Positions 18,450 to 28,500 of a stretch of DNA of 64,000 nt are shown one piece after another. The notes below the pieces were generated by a model, which saw nothing but the letters and a program-made list of their open reading frames with translations, was not told the DNA's origin and did not search any database. Both the position numbers and the translations under genes were made by a program. Position 1 is the stretch's first letter, and each line of letters starts with the position of its first letter. Source of the stretch: Coprobacter tertius (lineage in GTDB: Bacteria > Bacteroidota > Bacteroidia > Bacteroidales > Coprobacteraceae); contig NZ_JANDHW010000006.1 in assembly GCF_024330105.1 (NCBI RefSeq), positions 62,001-126,000 on the forward strand, given 5' to 3'.

Positions 18450-18980
18450 ATGAAAAAACACATATTTATTCTGATGTTTCTTGCCCTATCGTCGTACATA
18501 ATGGCCCAATTGCCCCAAACTGAACGTGGACGATGGAAATTCGACCCTCAAATAACAGCATTCAATGTCGGGGGATCCGATAACGGCCACGGGAAAAACA
18601 ACAAATTTAAAATGGGGCTGGCCTTTAACGGCGGTTCTTTTGTATATGATAACCTGCTTCTGAATATAGGTATAGGATTTCAGGTCGATAAGCAAGATTC
18701 TTATAAAAATAATAACTTACAATTTAGCGCCGGAATGAAATACTACATTCTTTCGCGACTTTTTTTAGGAGGAGAATTCGGCTATGAAAGAAAATGGTAT
18801 CGCGATTATGACGCATCTTATACCCGAAAAAACAATTACGTATTTTTTGCTGCTGATTTGGGATATGCGATTTTTATTACGCGTAATTTCTCAATAGAAC
18901 CAGCACTCTACTGGAAACATAGTTTTGCCGACAGACTTAACGAATACGGATTTAAAATTGGATTCGGTTTATATTTCTAA
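18450..18980 (+). CDS. outer membrane beta-barrel protein
   Basis: The 176-residue product begins with a signal peptide (MKKHIFILMFLALSSYIMAQ). Alternating polar and aromatic strands follow (LLLNIGIGFQV, LFLGGEFGYERKWY), with a terminal phenylalanine (KIGFGLYF) typical of outer-membrane barrels assembled by BAM. It resembles small 8-strand OmpA/OmpX-like proteins. It is the last gene before a strong terminator. Confidence 0.8.
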   Translation: MKKHIFILMFLALSSYIMAQLPQTERGRWKFDPQITAFNVGGSDNGHGKNNKFKMGLAFNGGSFVYDNLLLNIGIGFQVDKQDSYKNNNLQFSAGMKYYILSRLFLGGEFGYERKWYRDYDASYTRKNNYVFFAADLGYAIFITRNFSIEPALYWKHSFADRLNEYGFKIGFGLYF

Positions 18981-19004
18981 AAACAGATATTTTAAAAACA
19001 AATA

Positions 19005-19044
19005 AAAACGGGGTTCGTACTCTATCGGTATCGAACCCCGTTTT
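19005..19044. terminator. bidirectional terminator between the yicC run and the MFS gene
   Basis: A 13-bp stem (AAAACGGGGTTCG and its complement) has A/T runs on both sides and serves the two convergent units. Confidence 0.88.
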
Positions 19045-19063
19045 CCATGAATATATTTCTCAA

Positions 19064-20416
19064 TTATACTTTTACTATATTCGGTTTTTCAAGACCGTAG
19101 CCATAACGTTTATCGGCAACTTTCAATAAATAAGCCACAATTAACGATAACGTGGCAAAACCGGTAAATACGACCATCGGTACCGTATAATCATATAAAT
19201 TATTTTCACCGGTATGTCCTATAACACAATATTTATCAAGTATCCAGCCGATAAGATTAGGTACTCCCCACAATCCTATATTCTGAATAAAAAAAATCAA
19301 CGCATAAGCTGTACCCAACTGACGTGTAGGAAATATTTTAGCGACACTCGGCCACATAGCAGAAGGTACCAAAGAAAAAGCGATTCCCAGAACCAACATA
19401 AGGAAAATAGCCACAAACCAATGGGTTACCCACGGTAGAGAATATAAGAAATGTACGAATATCAGCATGGCTGCTCCCAACATCATAATACTGGCACCTT
19501 TACCTTTCCGATCGAGAACATTCCCGAAAACCGGAGTCAGGATAAGAGCCCCTAAAGCCGGTAAACCGACAAAAGTACCGGCAAGATCGTCGCTAATACC
19601 ATATTTATTAGTCATAAGTTCGGACGCAAATTTCTGGAACGGGAATACACATGAATAGAACAATACGCACAATAAGGCAATCAGCCAAAACCCCGGGTTA
19701 ACAAGAATCTCTTTTACATCTTTAAAACTAAACTGGCTCTCTTCTTTTTCTTCTTCATAATCATCCTGCCTGTCGAGTCTTTTATCCATTACAGAATAAA
19801 TAAAAAATGCCAGCATACCCACCATAAGCAATCCACCCCCGATTACAACAGGTGTAGATACCGAAAAATGTTTTGCGACAGGAATAGCAACCGAATAAGC
19901 AGCTTGAGAACCGATACGGGCTAAAGCAACCTGTATCCCCATTGCAGTACCTAACTCTTTTCCCCGAAACCATTTTGCAATAATTTTAGTAACAGTAATA
20001 CCGGCTACTTCCGCCCCTACCCCGAAGATAGAATATCCGGCGGCAGCTATAAATACCCCGGCTTTATGCCCTATTATCATTGCACCTTCGGAAAAATGGG
20101 CTGTCATTCCGTAATATTGCAAACTAACACCCACAACCATAAGTATAGTCGCAAGCTTTCCGGTAAGACGTATCCCGAATTTATCGAGCATAAGTCCGCC
20201 CCATATAAGCATTAATAAAAATACATTCAGGAAACTATATGCCCCGGTAAAAAAACCAAAATCGATACTGGTCCAACCCAAATTCGCTTCGAGCATCGAC
20301 TTCAACGGAGCCATAATGTCATTAACAAAGTAGGCAGCCATCATCGTAAAGGAAACAATCCCTAAAGCAGACCAACGGACAGCCACCGAATTCCTCAGAT
20401 TTTCTTGTTTTTTCAT
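19064..20416 (-). CDS. MFS transporter
   Basis: This is a 450-residue protein with about 12 hydrophobic helices and a charged central loop (KRLDRQDDYEEEKEES). The inter-helix motif GLMLDKFGIRLTGK (GxxxDRxGRR-like) identifies the major facilitator superfamily. Neither substrate nor subfamily can be set from sequence. It is transcribed alone and converges on the outer-membrane protein gene. Confidence 0.85.
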   Translation of the reverse strand: MKKQENLRNSVAVRWSALGIVSFTMMAAYFVNDIMAPLKSMLEANLGWTSIDFGFFTGAYSFLNVFLLMLIWGGLMLDKFGIRLTGKLATILMVVGVSLQYYGMTAHFSEGAMIIGHKAGVFIAAAGYSIFGVGAEVAGITVTKIIAKWFRGKELGTAMGIQVALARIGSQAAYSVAIPVAKHFSVSTPVVIGGGLLMVGMLAFFIYSVMDKRLDRQDDYEEEKEESQFSFKDVKEILVNPGFWLIALLCVLFYSCVFPFQKFASELMTNKYGISDDLAGTFVGLPALGALILTPVFGNVLDRKGKGASIMMLGAAMLIFVHFLYSLPWVTHWFVAIFLMLVLGIAFSLVPSAMWPSVAKIFPTRQLGTAYALIFFIQNIGLWGVPNLIGWILDKYCVIGHTGENNLYDYTVPMVVFTGFATLSLIVAYLLKVADKRYGYGLEKPNIVKV

Positions 20417-20470
20417 ATTTACGTTATTTGCTTTTGATATCTGAATATAATAGGAAACTTTATTCCTATA

Positions 20471-20505
20471 TAAAATAAAAAAGCATTATCCGTATGGGAT
20501 AATGC
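20471..20505 (-). terminator. rho-independent terminator of rlmD
   Basis: On the minus strand a GCATTATCC/GGATAATGC stem is followed by TTTTTTATTTT. It lies 9 bases past the rlmD stop. Confidence 0.85.
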
Positions 20506-20513
20506 ACATTATG

Positions 20514-21926
20514 CTAATTTTTTTTCCCTAACAAAACCACATTCTCTACATGGTGAGTATGAGGAAACATATCTACAGGTTGCACCTTCATAACCTTATA
20601 TTTTTCATCGAGTAACGACAAATCACGAGCCTGTGTAGCCGGATTACAACTTACATATACGATGCGATCGGGTGAAGCAAAAAGTATGGTCTTTATCACA
20701 TCGTCATGCATACCGGCGCGAGGAGGATCGGTTATAATTACATCAGGACGACCATATTCATTAATAAATTTCTGAGTAAGAATATCTTTCATATCTCCAG
20801 CAAAAAATAAAGTATTATCGATCCCGTTAATTGCCGAATTTTCCTTAGCATCCTCGATTGCTTCAGGAACATACTCGATTCCTATTACTTTTCGGGCATT
20901 ACCTGAAACAAAATTTGCAATCGTACCAGTACCCGTATAAAGATCATATACCAGTTCATTTCCCGTTAAACCGGCAAAATCACGGGCAACTTTATATAAC
21001 TCATACGCCTGTTCCGAATTGGTTTGATAAAATGACTTAGGACCGATCTTAAACCTTAACCCTTCCATCGATTCGAATATATGGTCTCTGCCTCGGAATA
21101 CATGTACGGTCTGATCGGTAATCGTATCGTTAGCCTTTTGATTTACGATATATAATAAAGAAGTAATCTGAGGAAATTCTCCAGCTAAATGCGACATCAA
21201 TGCATTTATTTTCTCATGGTCATTTTCATAAAAAACAACAATAAGCATGATCTCACCTGTAGATGAAGTACGTATGATAATGTTACGCATTAAACCTGTT
21301 TGTTCTCTTAAATCAAAAAAAGGATAATCATTTTCGAGAGAAAAACGTCTTATCGAAAGTCGTATATCATTAGAAATTTCATCCTGTAACCAACATTTTT
21401 TTATGTCGAGTACTTTATCGAACATGCCCGGAATATGAAAACCCAACGCATTGCGACACTCAAATGTATCCCGAGACTGCATTTCTTCATGGGTAAGCCA
21501 TGATTTATTAGAAAATGTAAATTCGAGTTTATTCCGGTAAAACCGTGTTTTAGTTGATGCTTTGATAGGCGATATTTCAGGTAAAGGTATTTTACCGATA
21601 CGGATAAGATTATCGGTTACTTGTTTCTGCTTATAAAATAATTGCTTTTCATAAGGTAGATGCTGCCATTTGCATCCTCCACAAACACTGAAATGAGAGC
21701 AAAACGGCTCGACACGATCTTCTGAATACTTATGAATTCTCAGCACTCGTCCTTCTGCATATTTATGTTTTTTACGGTACAGTTGCAAATCAACTATATC
21801 TCCCGGCGCTACAAATGGGACAAATACGACCAGTTCATCGATACGAGCTATGGCTTTACCTTCTGCTGCTACATCAGTTATTTCTACCTGTTCGACAACC
21901 GGTAGTTCTTTCTTTTTTCGTGCCAA
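20514..21926 (-). CDS. rlmD: 23S rRNA (uracil-5-)-methyltransferase RlmD
   Basis: RlmD-type enzymes methylate C5 of a 23S rRNA uridine (U1939 in E. coli) using SAM. Visible parts are an N-terminal TRAM domain, the iron-sulfur ligands CSHFSVCGGC, the SAM loop LYTGTGTIANF, DPPRAGMHDDV, and the catalytic VSCNPATQARDL. I prefer the TTG at 21926, giving (M)ARKKKELPVVEQ and 470 residues. The open frame extends to an ATG at 22049, but that extension is unlike the family. Confidence 0.9.
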   Translation of the reverse strand: MARKKKELPVVEQVEITDVAAEGKAIARIDELVVFVPFVAPGDIVDLQLYRKKHKYAEGRVLRIHKYSEDRVEPFCSHFSVCGGCKWQHLPYEKQLFYKQKQVTDNLIRIGKIPLPEISPIKASTKTRFYRNKLEFTFSNKSWLTHEEMQSRDTFECRNALGFHIPGMFDKVLDIKKCWLQDEISNDIRLSIRRFSLENDYPFFDLREQTGLMRNIIIRTSSTGEIMLIVVFYENDHEKINALMSHLAGEFPQITSLLYIVNQKANDTITDQTVHVFRGRDHIFESMEGLRFKIGPKSFYQTNSEQAYELYKVARDFAGLTGNELVYDLYTGTGTIANFVSGNARKVIGIEYVPEAIEDAKENSAINGIDNTLFFAGDMKDILTQKFINEYGRPDVIITDPPRAGMHDDVIKTILFASPDRIVYVSCNPATQARDLSLLDEKYKVMKVQPVDMFPHTHHVENVVLLGKKN

Positions 21927-22037
21927 AACAATACTTTTAAAATAAAAACAAATTCGTTCAAAGTTAAACATATTTCTTAAACTACCCTTAGGCCTCGGAG
22001 AAAAAAATATCGACATGCAAAATATTCGCGAGAATAC

Positions 22038-22067
22038 TTGCAAGTTCAACCATAAAGCATATTTTTG
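22038..22067 (+). promoter_or_regulatory. ppdK promoter
   Basis: A -33 TTG (22038-22040), a 19-base spacer and the -7 box TATTTTTG (22060-22067) match the Bacteroidetes sigma-ABfr consensus. The inferred leader to the ppdK ATG is about 73 nt. Confidence 0.65.
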
Positions 22068-22146
22068 CGAATTATTACATAAATGTCATTTTCTGGCAAT
22101 GACCGGAAGATAATGTTTTCACCCTGAAAAACATAATTTTTTTAAA

Positions 22147-24858
22147 ATGAAAAGAGTTTATACTTTTGGGAACGGAAAAGCAGAAGGCCGTTCCGACATG
22201 AAAAATCTGTTAGGAGGTAAAGGTGCTAACTTGGCGGAAATGAATCTCATCGGAGTTCCCGTACCTCCCGGTTTTACAATTACCACTGAAGTTTGTACAG
22301 AATATAACAAATTGGGTAAAGATGCAGTTGTCGCTTTATTAAAAGATGAAGTAGAGAGCGCAATCGAACATGTTGAAAAATTGATGGGAACCAAATTCGG
22401 AGACGCTCAAAATCCGTTATTGGTTTCTGTACGCTCGGGTGCTCGGGTTTCGATGCCGGGCATGATGGATACTGTATTAAATTTAGGAATGACTGATGAA
22501 GCAGTAGAAGGTATCGCCAAAAAATCAGGGAATCCCCGTTTTGCATGGGATTCTTACCGCCGTTTTGTTCAGATGTATGGCGATGTAGTTTTGGGAATGA
22601 AACCCAAAACTAAAGAAGACATCGATCCCTTCGAAGAGGTCATGGAAGAAGTAAAAGAGCAAAAAGGAGTTAAACTCGATACCGAACTCTCAGTAGACGA
22701 TCTGAAACTTTTAGTAAAACGTTTTAAAGCTGCAGTCAAAGAACGTACCGGGAAAGATTTTCCCGACGATCCTTGGGAACAACTTTGGGGAGCAATATGC
22801 GCCGTATTCGATAGCTGGATGAACGAACGCGCTATTTACTATCGCCGCATGAACCAGATTCCTGAAGAATGGGGTACGGCTGTAAATGTACAAGCCATGG
22901 TATTCGGGAATATGGGAGAAACATCGGCAACCGGTGTTGCTTTCACTCGCGATGCTGCAACCGGAGAAGATATTTTCAACGGAGAATACCTAATCAACGC
23001 ACAGGGAGAAGATGTTGTAGCCGGTATCCGTACTCCTCAACAAATTACCCTCGAAGGTTCTCGCCGTTGGGCAACATTACAGGGCATAGAAGAAAGCGTT
23101 CGTGCTTCTAAATATCCTTCTCTCGAAGAAGCAATGCCCAAATGCGCTAAAGACCTCATCGAAACTCAACAGAAGCTCGAAGATTATTTTAAAGATATGC
23201 AGGACCTTGAATTTACTATTCAAGACGGCAAATTATGGTTACTGCAAACACGTAACGGAAAACGTACCGGTGCTGCCATGGTAAAAATCGCCATGGATAT
23301 GCTAAAAGACGGAATTATCGATGAAAAAACCGTTTTGAAACGGATGGAACCGCAAAAACTCGACGAGTTGCTGCATCCCGTATTCGATAAAGCTGTATTG
23401 AAAAATGCGAAAGTTATGGCAAAGGGGCTACCTGCCTCTCCCGGTGCTGCTACAGGACAAATCATATTTTTTGCAGACGATGCCGAAGTTTGGGCTGAAA
23501 AACGGAAAAAAGTCATTTTGGTACGTATAGAAACTTCTCCCGAAGATTTAAGAGGAATGAATGTGGCGCAAGGAATCCTTACCGCACGTGGTGGTATGAC
23601 TTCGCATGCTGCAGTCGTTGCCCGCGGTATGGGAAAATGCTGTGTATCGGGTGCCGGTGAAATAAAAGTCGATTACAAAGCCCGCACTTTGGAAATGAGC
23701 GGTAAAGTTTATAAAGAAGGAGACTGGATTTCTCTAAACGGATCGACCGGTGAAGTATATGACGGCCAGGTAAATACCGTAGATGCTGAAATGAGCGGAG
23801 ACTTCGCCAGTATTATGGATCTTTCTGAGAAATATTCAAAAATGTATGTTCGTACCAATGCCGACACTCCCCGTGATGCGATGGTTGCCCGGAAATTTGG
23901 TGCAAAAGGTATTGGCCTCTGCCGTACGGAACATATGTTCTTCGAAGGTGATCGAATTAAAGCCATGCGCGAAATGATTCTTTCAAAAGACGAAGAAGGT
24001 CGTCGTGAAGCATTGAAAAAATTACTCCCGATGCAACGTCAAGACTTTGAAGAATTATTTATGGTAATGGATGGACTCGGTGTCACAATCCGCCTTCTCG
24101 ACCCTCCCTTACACGAATTCGTCCCTCATCAGTTAGCTACACAAAAAGAACTGGCTGAAGAAATGGGAATGACCATAGAAGAAGTAAAACTTGCCTGCGA
24201 TGCATTGGAGGAGTTTAATCCAATGTTAGGACATCGAGGTTGCCGCTTGGGATGTACCTATCCCGAAATCACTGAAATGCAGGCCAGAGCTATTATAGAA
24301 GCTGCTCTCAACGCCAAAGCACGAGGGGCTAAAGTTACACCTGAAATTATGGTTCCTCTGGTAGGGGTGGTAGAAGAACTGAAGATGCAGGCAGAGATCA
24401 TTCACAATGTTGCAAAACAGGTATTTGCAGAACGAAACGACTCTATCGAATACAAAGTAGGTACGATGATCGAAGTTCCGAGAGCTGCTGTTACTGCCGA
24501 CCAAATCGCCACAGTCGCCGATTTCTTCTCATTCGGAACAAATGACCTTACACAAATGACTTTCGGCTACTCACGCGACGATGCAGGTAAATTCCTAAAG
24601 ATATATCAAGAAAAGGGTATCCTTAAAAATGATCCATTTGCTATCCTCGATCAACAGGGTGTAGGGCAACTTGTTCGTATGGGAACCGAAAAAGGCCGTT
24701 CGACCAAACCCGAACTAAAAGTCGGCATCTGTGGGGAACACGGCGGAGAACCCTCATCGGTTAAGTTCTGCGCATCTTTGGGTATGGACTATGTAAGTTG
24801 CAGTCCCTATCGCGTTCCCATCGCACGCGTAGCAGCAGCACAAGCCGCCATCGAATAA
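22147..24858 (+). CDS. ppdK: pyruvate, phosphate dikinase
   Basis: PPDK interconverts pyruvate + ATP + Pi and phosphoenolpyruvate + AMP + PPi. The 903-residue protein has the N-terminal ATP-grasp domain (GGKGANLAEM), the phosphohistidine loop GGMTSHAAVVARGMGK, and the C-terminal TIM barrel with GICGEHGG as the catalytic Cys region. It stands alone between its own promoter and terminator. Confidence 0.97.
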   Translation: MKRVYTFGNGKAEGRSDMKNLLGGKGANLAEMNLIGVPVPPGFTITTEVCTEYNKLGKDAVVALLKDEVESAIEHVEKLMGTKFGDAQNPLLVSVRSGARVSMPGMMDTVLNLGMTDEAVEGIAKKSGNPRFAWDSYRRFVQMYGDVVLGMKPKTKEDIDPFEEVMEEVKEQKGVKLDTELSVDDLKLLVKRFKAAVKERTGKDFPDDPWEQLWGAICAVFDSWMNERAIYYRRMNQIPEEWGTAVNVQAMVFGNMGETSATGVAFTRDAATGEDIFNGEYLINAQGEDVVAGIRTPQQITLEGSRRWATLQGIEESVRASKYPSLEEAMPKCAKDLIETQQKLEDYFKDMQDLEFTIQDGKLWLLQTRNGKRTGAAMVKIAMDMLKDGIIDEKTVLKRMEPQKLDELLHPVFDKAVLKNAKVMAKGLPASPGAATGQIIFFADDAEVWAEKRKKVILVRIETSPEDLRGMNVAQGILTARGGMTSHAAVVARGMGKCCVSGAGEIKVDYKARTLEMSGKVYKEGDWISLNGSTGEVYDGQVNTVDAEMSGDFASIMDLSEKYSKMYVRTNADTPRDAMVARKFGAKGIGLCRTEHMFFEGDRIKAMREMILSKDEEGRREALKKLLPMQRQDFEELFMVMDGLGVTIRLLDPPLHEFVPHQLATQKELAEEMGMTIEEVKLACDALEEFNPMLGHRGCRLGCTYPEITEMQARAIIEAALNAKARGAKVTPEIMVPLVGVVEELKMQAEIIHNVAKQVFAERNDSIEYKVGTMIEVPRAAVTADQIATVADFFSFGTNDLTQMTFGYSRDDAGKFLKIYQEKGILKNDPFAILDQQGVGQLVRMGTEKGRSTKPELKVGICGEHGGEPSSVKFCASLGMDYVSCSPYRVPIARVAAAQAAIE

Positions 24859-24878
24859 AAATTATCAATAAATATTAT

Positions 24879-24918
24879 AAAGAAAAAGACGGAGTTTCCG
24901 TCTTTTTCTTTTTGTATA
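24879..24918 (+). terminator. terminator of ppdK
   Basis: AAAGAAAAAGACGGA pairs with TCCGTCTTTTTCTTT, and the T-rich 3' arm doubles as the tail. It starts 20 bases after the ppdK stop. Confidence 0.85.
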
Positions 24919-24938
24919 AAACAAAAACATGTGACTAT

Positions 24939-24977
24939 AAAAAAGGTGTTGAGGGTTACCACAACACCTTTTTTTAT
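24939..24977 (-). terminator. terminator of the phosphohexomutase gene
   Basis: A GGTGTTG/CAACACC stem is flanked by A-run and T-run, so it can work in both directions. It lies 17 bases past the minus-strand gene's stop. Confidence 0.82.
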
Positions 24978-24994
24978 AGAAACTTATACTTCTG

Positions 24995-26743
24995 TCAGAT
25001 TCCCAAGGAAGCCTTTACCGCCTCGATCTTCTTATCGGCTTCGGCATTTGCTCTATCATAATCATCTCTCGACTTGAGCTCACCTCTTACCTCAATATAG
25101 AATTTAATCTTCGGTTCGGTACCCGAAGGCCTGATCGATACTTTCGTACCATCTTCGGTAAAATACTGAAGAACATTAGATGTAGTAGGCATATCGAGAG
25201 TATATTTTTCATTTTCCACCAAATCGTTGGCAACAAGAGAAACATAATCTTTAATAAGTACTACTTTAGATCCTGCAATTTCACTCATCGGATGTTCCCG
25301 ATAATTTTTCATCATGGCTTCGATCTCTTCAGCTCCCGATTTTCCTTTACGTACAACCGAAATACCCTGTTGCTTAGAATATCCGTATTTCAGGTATATA
25401 TCCTGCAACATTTCGTACATCGTTTTGCCGTTATCTTTTGCCCATGCTGCAATCTCGGCCATGATAGAAATCGCTGAAACCGAATCCTTATCACGTACGA
25501 AATCCTCTACCAAGAAACCGTAACTTTCTTCTCCCCCACCGATATATTTTTTCTTTCCTTCATTTTCACGAATTACGGCAGCAATCCATTTAAATCCGGT
25601 ATAACAATCGTAATAAGGTACATTATTCGCTTCGGCAATGTCCTTTATAAGTTCAGTCGTTACAATCGTTTTAACGATAAACTCATTACCTGTAAGCAAT
25701 CCTAATTCTTTATAACGGGTAATCAGATAATTAAGGAATATCATACATATCTGATTTCCGTTTACAAGAATAAACTCTCCCTTATCGTTTTTAATAGCGA
25801 TACCGATACGGTCGGCGTCGGGATCTGATGCCATAACGATATCCGCATCCACCTCTATTCCTTTCTTAATCGCTAAATCGAGAGCTGCAGGTTCTTCGGG
25901 ATTCGGTGATACAACAGTAGGGAAATCACCACTTACCACATCTTGCTCTGGGACATGTATAACATTAGTAAATCCGAAAGCATGCAATGACATGGGAACC
26001 AATTTTACACCAGTCCCATGTATGGGAGTATAAACAATCTTCAAATCTTTATTCCGTTCGATAGCTTCCGGACTTAACGAAAGAGTTTTAATGCGTTCGA
26101 TAAACAATTTATCCATTTCTTCCCCGATTATTTCTATCAACTCGGGATTCCCTTTAAACTTAATGTCTTTAGCCGAACGTATTTTATTCACTTCGGCAAT
26201 TGTATTTTTATCGTGCGGGGAAATCATTTGAGCCCCATCATTCCAATATGCTTTATAACCGTTATATTCTTTCGGATTATGAGATGCTGTAATGATGATA
26301 CCACTCTGACAACCTAATTCACGAATAGCAAACGACATTTCAGGAGTAGGGCGTAAAGATTCGAACAAATAAACTTTAATTCCATTTGCAGAAAATATAT
26401 CGGCCGAAATTTCTGCAAACAAACGACTGTTGTTACGGCAATCATGACCCACAACGACCTTTATCTGAGGCAAATCGGCAAACTCTTTTTTCAAATAATT
26501 AGATAACCCTTGAGTCGCAGCACCAACCGTATATATATTCATACGATTACTTCCGGCTCCCATAATACCACGCAAACCTCCGGTACCGAATTCCAAATCT
26601 TTGTAAAACGATTCTATTAATTCAGTTTTATCTTCATTCTCGAGCATTCTGCGTACTTCGGCTCTGGTCTTTTCATCATAACCATCGCCTAACCAGGTTT
26701 GTGCCTTCGCAGTCACTTCTTTCAAAAGGGTTTCGTTTTCCAT
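24995..26743 (-). CDS. phospho-sugar mutase (phosphoglucomutase/phosphomannomutase)
   Basis: The 582-residue alpha-D-phosphohexomutase interconverts hexose 1- and 6-phosphates. It has the catalytic phosphoserine loop TASHNPKEYNGYK, the metal-binding ASDPDADRIG, the sugar loop GGGEESYG and the C-terminal phosphate site RPSGTEPKIKFY. Length fits the longer PgcA/PGM2-like branch. Glucose versus mannose preference cannot be told by eye. Confidence 0.93.
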   Translation of the reverse strand: MENETLLKEVTAKAQTWLGDGYDEKTRAEVRRMLENEDKTELIESFYKDLEFGTGGLRGIMGAGSNRMNIYTVGAATQGLSNYLKKEFADLPQIKVVVGHDCRNNSRLFAEISADIFSANGIKVYLFESLRPTPEMSFAIRELGCQSGIIITASHNPKEYNGYKAYWNDGAQMISPHDKNTIAEVNKIRSAKDIKFKGNPELIEIIGEEMDKLFIERIKTLSLSPEAIERNKDLKIVYTPIHGTGVKLVPMSLHAFGFTNVIHVPEQDVVSGDFPTVVSPNPEEPAALDLAIKKGIEVDADIVMASDPDADRIGIAIKNDKGEFILVNGNQICMIFLNYLITRYKELGLLTGNEFIVKTIVTTELIKDIAEANNVPYYDCYTGFKWIAAVIRENEGKKKYIGGGEESYGFLVEDFVRDKDSVSAISIMAEIAAWAKDNGKTMYEMLQDIYLKYGYSKQQGISVVRKGKSGAEEIEAMMKNYREHPMSEIAGSKVVLIKDYVSLVANDLVENEKYTLDMPTTSNVLQYFTEDGTKVSIRPSGTEPKIKFYIEVRGELKSRDDYDRANAEADKKIEAVKASLGI

Positions 26744-26784
26744 ATCATTATAAAGTTATAGATTAATTACTTACTGTAATTATA

Positions 26785-26792
26785 CAAACTTA
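26785..26792 (-). promoter_or_regulatory. putative -7 box of the phosphohexomutase gene
   Basis: The minus strand reads TAAGTTTG (TAnnTTTG), 41 bases before the ATG at 26743. The -33 is unclear. Confidence 0.35.
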
Positions 26793-26831
26793 CGTAAAAA
26801 TTTTATCAATTCCGAATATAAAAGTCATATT

Positions 26832-28469
26832 TTAGAACGTAACTTTCAGACGATCGCCGGCATCTTTTGCCACTGCCCTATAATATTCTTCGGAATAACC
26901 GGGGAAATCAGGAGATTCGGGTTTTCCATAAGGATTCAACATAAATTTTCCATCTTTCTCTTTTTTTCGATTACCGTCGAGATACTTTACAAGCAGATAT
27001 TCACCTAAATCTTTCCAGCGGGCTGTCGTTTGTTGAGCCTGTGCGACACTATATGCCGTAAGAAAACGTATAGCAGCCGTTTTATCATTTTTATACATTT
27101 CTGTCGCCGCTTTATCGATTATAGGTTGCATGGTATTAAAGTCCGTTTCGATCTGTTCCTGTACAGGCCTTATATCTTCTATCATCAAATTATATCGGTC
27201 ATAAGCCATATTAGCGACCCAGTTGTGTACCCAAAATGCAGAAGTCCAGGATAATTTCAAAAGGCTGCCGTTATCGGGGCTAAAACATTCGGGAACCTCA
27301 GTCGTACAACAATAGATAGGCACATATATACAAGTATTTGCATCATCCACTCCAAACCAAAGTACTCCTCCGATCGCATCAGGCAACCACGATCTCATTT
27401 GAGCGACAAGAGTAAAACCGGTTTGTTGGGTAGCGATAGCCCGTTCCATAACATATTCCTGACCATCGACTTTAAACGTCATCGGACGAAAACGATACGG
27501 ACTTTTAAAAGGACCGGCTCCAATATCCTGTGTCATATCAAACGGAGTCCCTTCGAAATGATCGCGCATACCGTTTTTCATATCCTGTACCGATAACTTT
27601 CTATCGGGCTTTATATACAAAGGTATCGGCGTCTTCGATTCACCTTTTATATAAGACAAATAACTGTCCATGTTCTTATTATACTTACGGAAAAAAGACC
27701 AAACACGAGCTTCACAGGCACGCAATGCACCGAAATCGGCGGGGGCATATGCATTCGAAAAACTAAAATCTTTATTTAAACCGTTGAAATAACCCTTTTC
27801 TCGAGCAAAAGAAATAACGTCGGGTGAATACATGCAGTTCTCCTTATCATCCAACGGGAAGGTATGTATACGTGAATGATTAGCGTGGGCCGAAATACAA
27901 TCGTCAGGAATACGTACGGCTACCCATACCGCCCCCTTATTATGAGGTCCTTTCCCTATCATTTCCATTATCCACACTTCGTTGGGGTCGGCAATCGAAA
28001 AAGATTCTCCCGTACTGTTATAGCCGTATTTCTTCACCAAATCGGTCATTACCTTTATCGCTTCTCTGGCTGTACGGGAACGCTGTAAAGCAATATACAT
28101 AAGGCTTCCATAATCGACAACACCTGTAGTATCCTGTAATTCCGGACGGCCGCCCCAAGTCGACTCTGTTACCGATACTTGATATTCGTTCATATGTCCT
28201 ATCACAGCATAAGTACGTTCTACCTGAGCAATACTGCCCAACGGCTTACCGGTATCCCAATCGGTGATATCCAGTAAGGTCCCTTTCGGATAAGTCGCCG
28301 CAGGGAAATATGGTAAAGCTCCGTATAAAGTATGAGAATCGGCCGAATAAGTTATAAAGGTAGAACCGTCGGTCGTCGCATTACGGCCCGCCAGCAAACT
28401 GGTACAGGCTTCTACTTGTGCAAAACTGAAAATCAGCGATGCCGTCAACAAAAATGATAATTTTTTCAT
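26832..28469 (-). CDS. C69-family dipeptidase, secreted
   Basis: The 545-residue product has a signal peptide (MKKLSFLLTASLIFSFAQVEA) running straight into CTSLLAGRNATTDGS. The Cys is the N-terminal nucleophile of C69/U34 (PepD-like) Ntn-hydrolases. The GESFSIADPNEVWIMEM segment is also typical. It should act in the periplasm on dipeptides. It lies 31 bases downstream of the M23 peptidase gene on the same strand, forming a two-peptidase operon. Confidence 0.9.
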   Translation of the reverse strand: MKKLSFLLTASLIFSFAQVEACTSLLAGRNATTDGSTFITYSADSHTLYGALPYFPAATYPKGTLLDITDWDTGKPLGSIAQVERTYAVIGHMNEYQVSVTESTWGGRPELQDTTGVVDYGSLMYIALQRSRTAREAIKVMTDLVKKYGYNSTGESFSIADPNEVWIMEMIGKGPHNKGAVWVAVRIPDDCISAHANHSRIHTFPLDDKENCMYSPDVISFAREKGYFNGLNKDFSFSNAYAPADFGALRACEARVWSFFRKYNKNMDSYLSYIKGESKTPIPLYIKPDRKLSVQDMKNGMRDHFEGTPFDMTQDIGAGPFKSPYRFRPMTFKVDGQEYVMERAIATQQTGFTLVAQMRSWLPDAIGGVLWFGVDDANTCIYVPIYCCTTEVPECFSPDNGSLLKLSWTSAFWVHNWVANMAYDRYNLMIEDIRPVQEQIETDFNTMQPIIDKAATEMYKNDKTAAIRFLTAYSVAQAQQTTARWKDLGEYLLVKYLDGNRKKEKDGKFMLNPYGKPESPDFPGYSEEYYRAVAKDAGDRLKVTF

Positions 28470-28500
28470 CGTGTGTTATTTAGTTTTAGTTTCTATATAT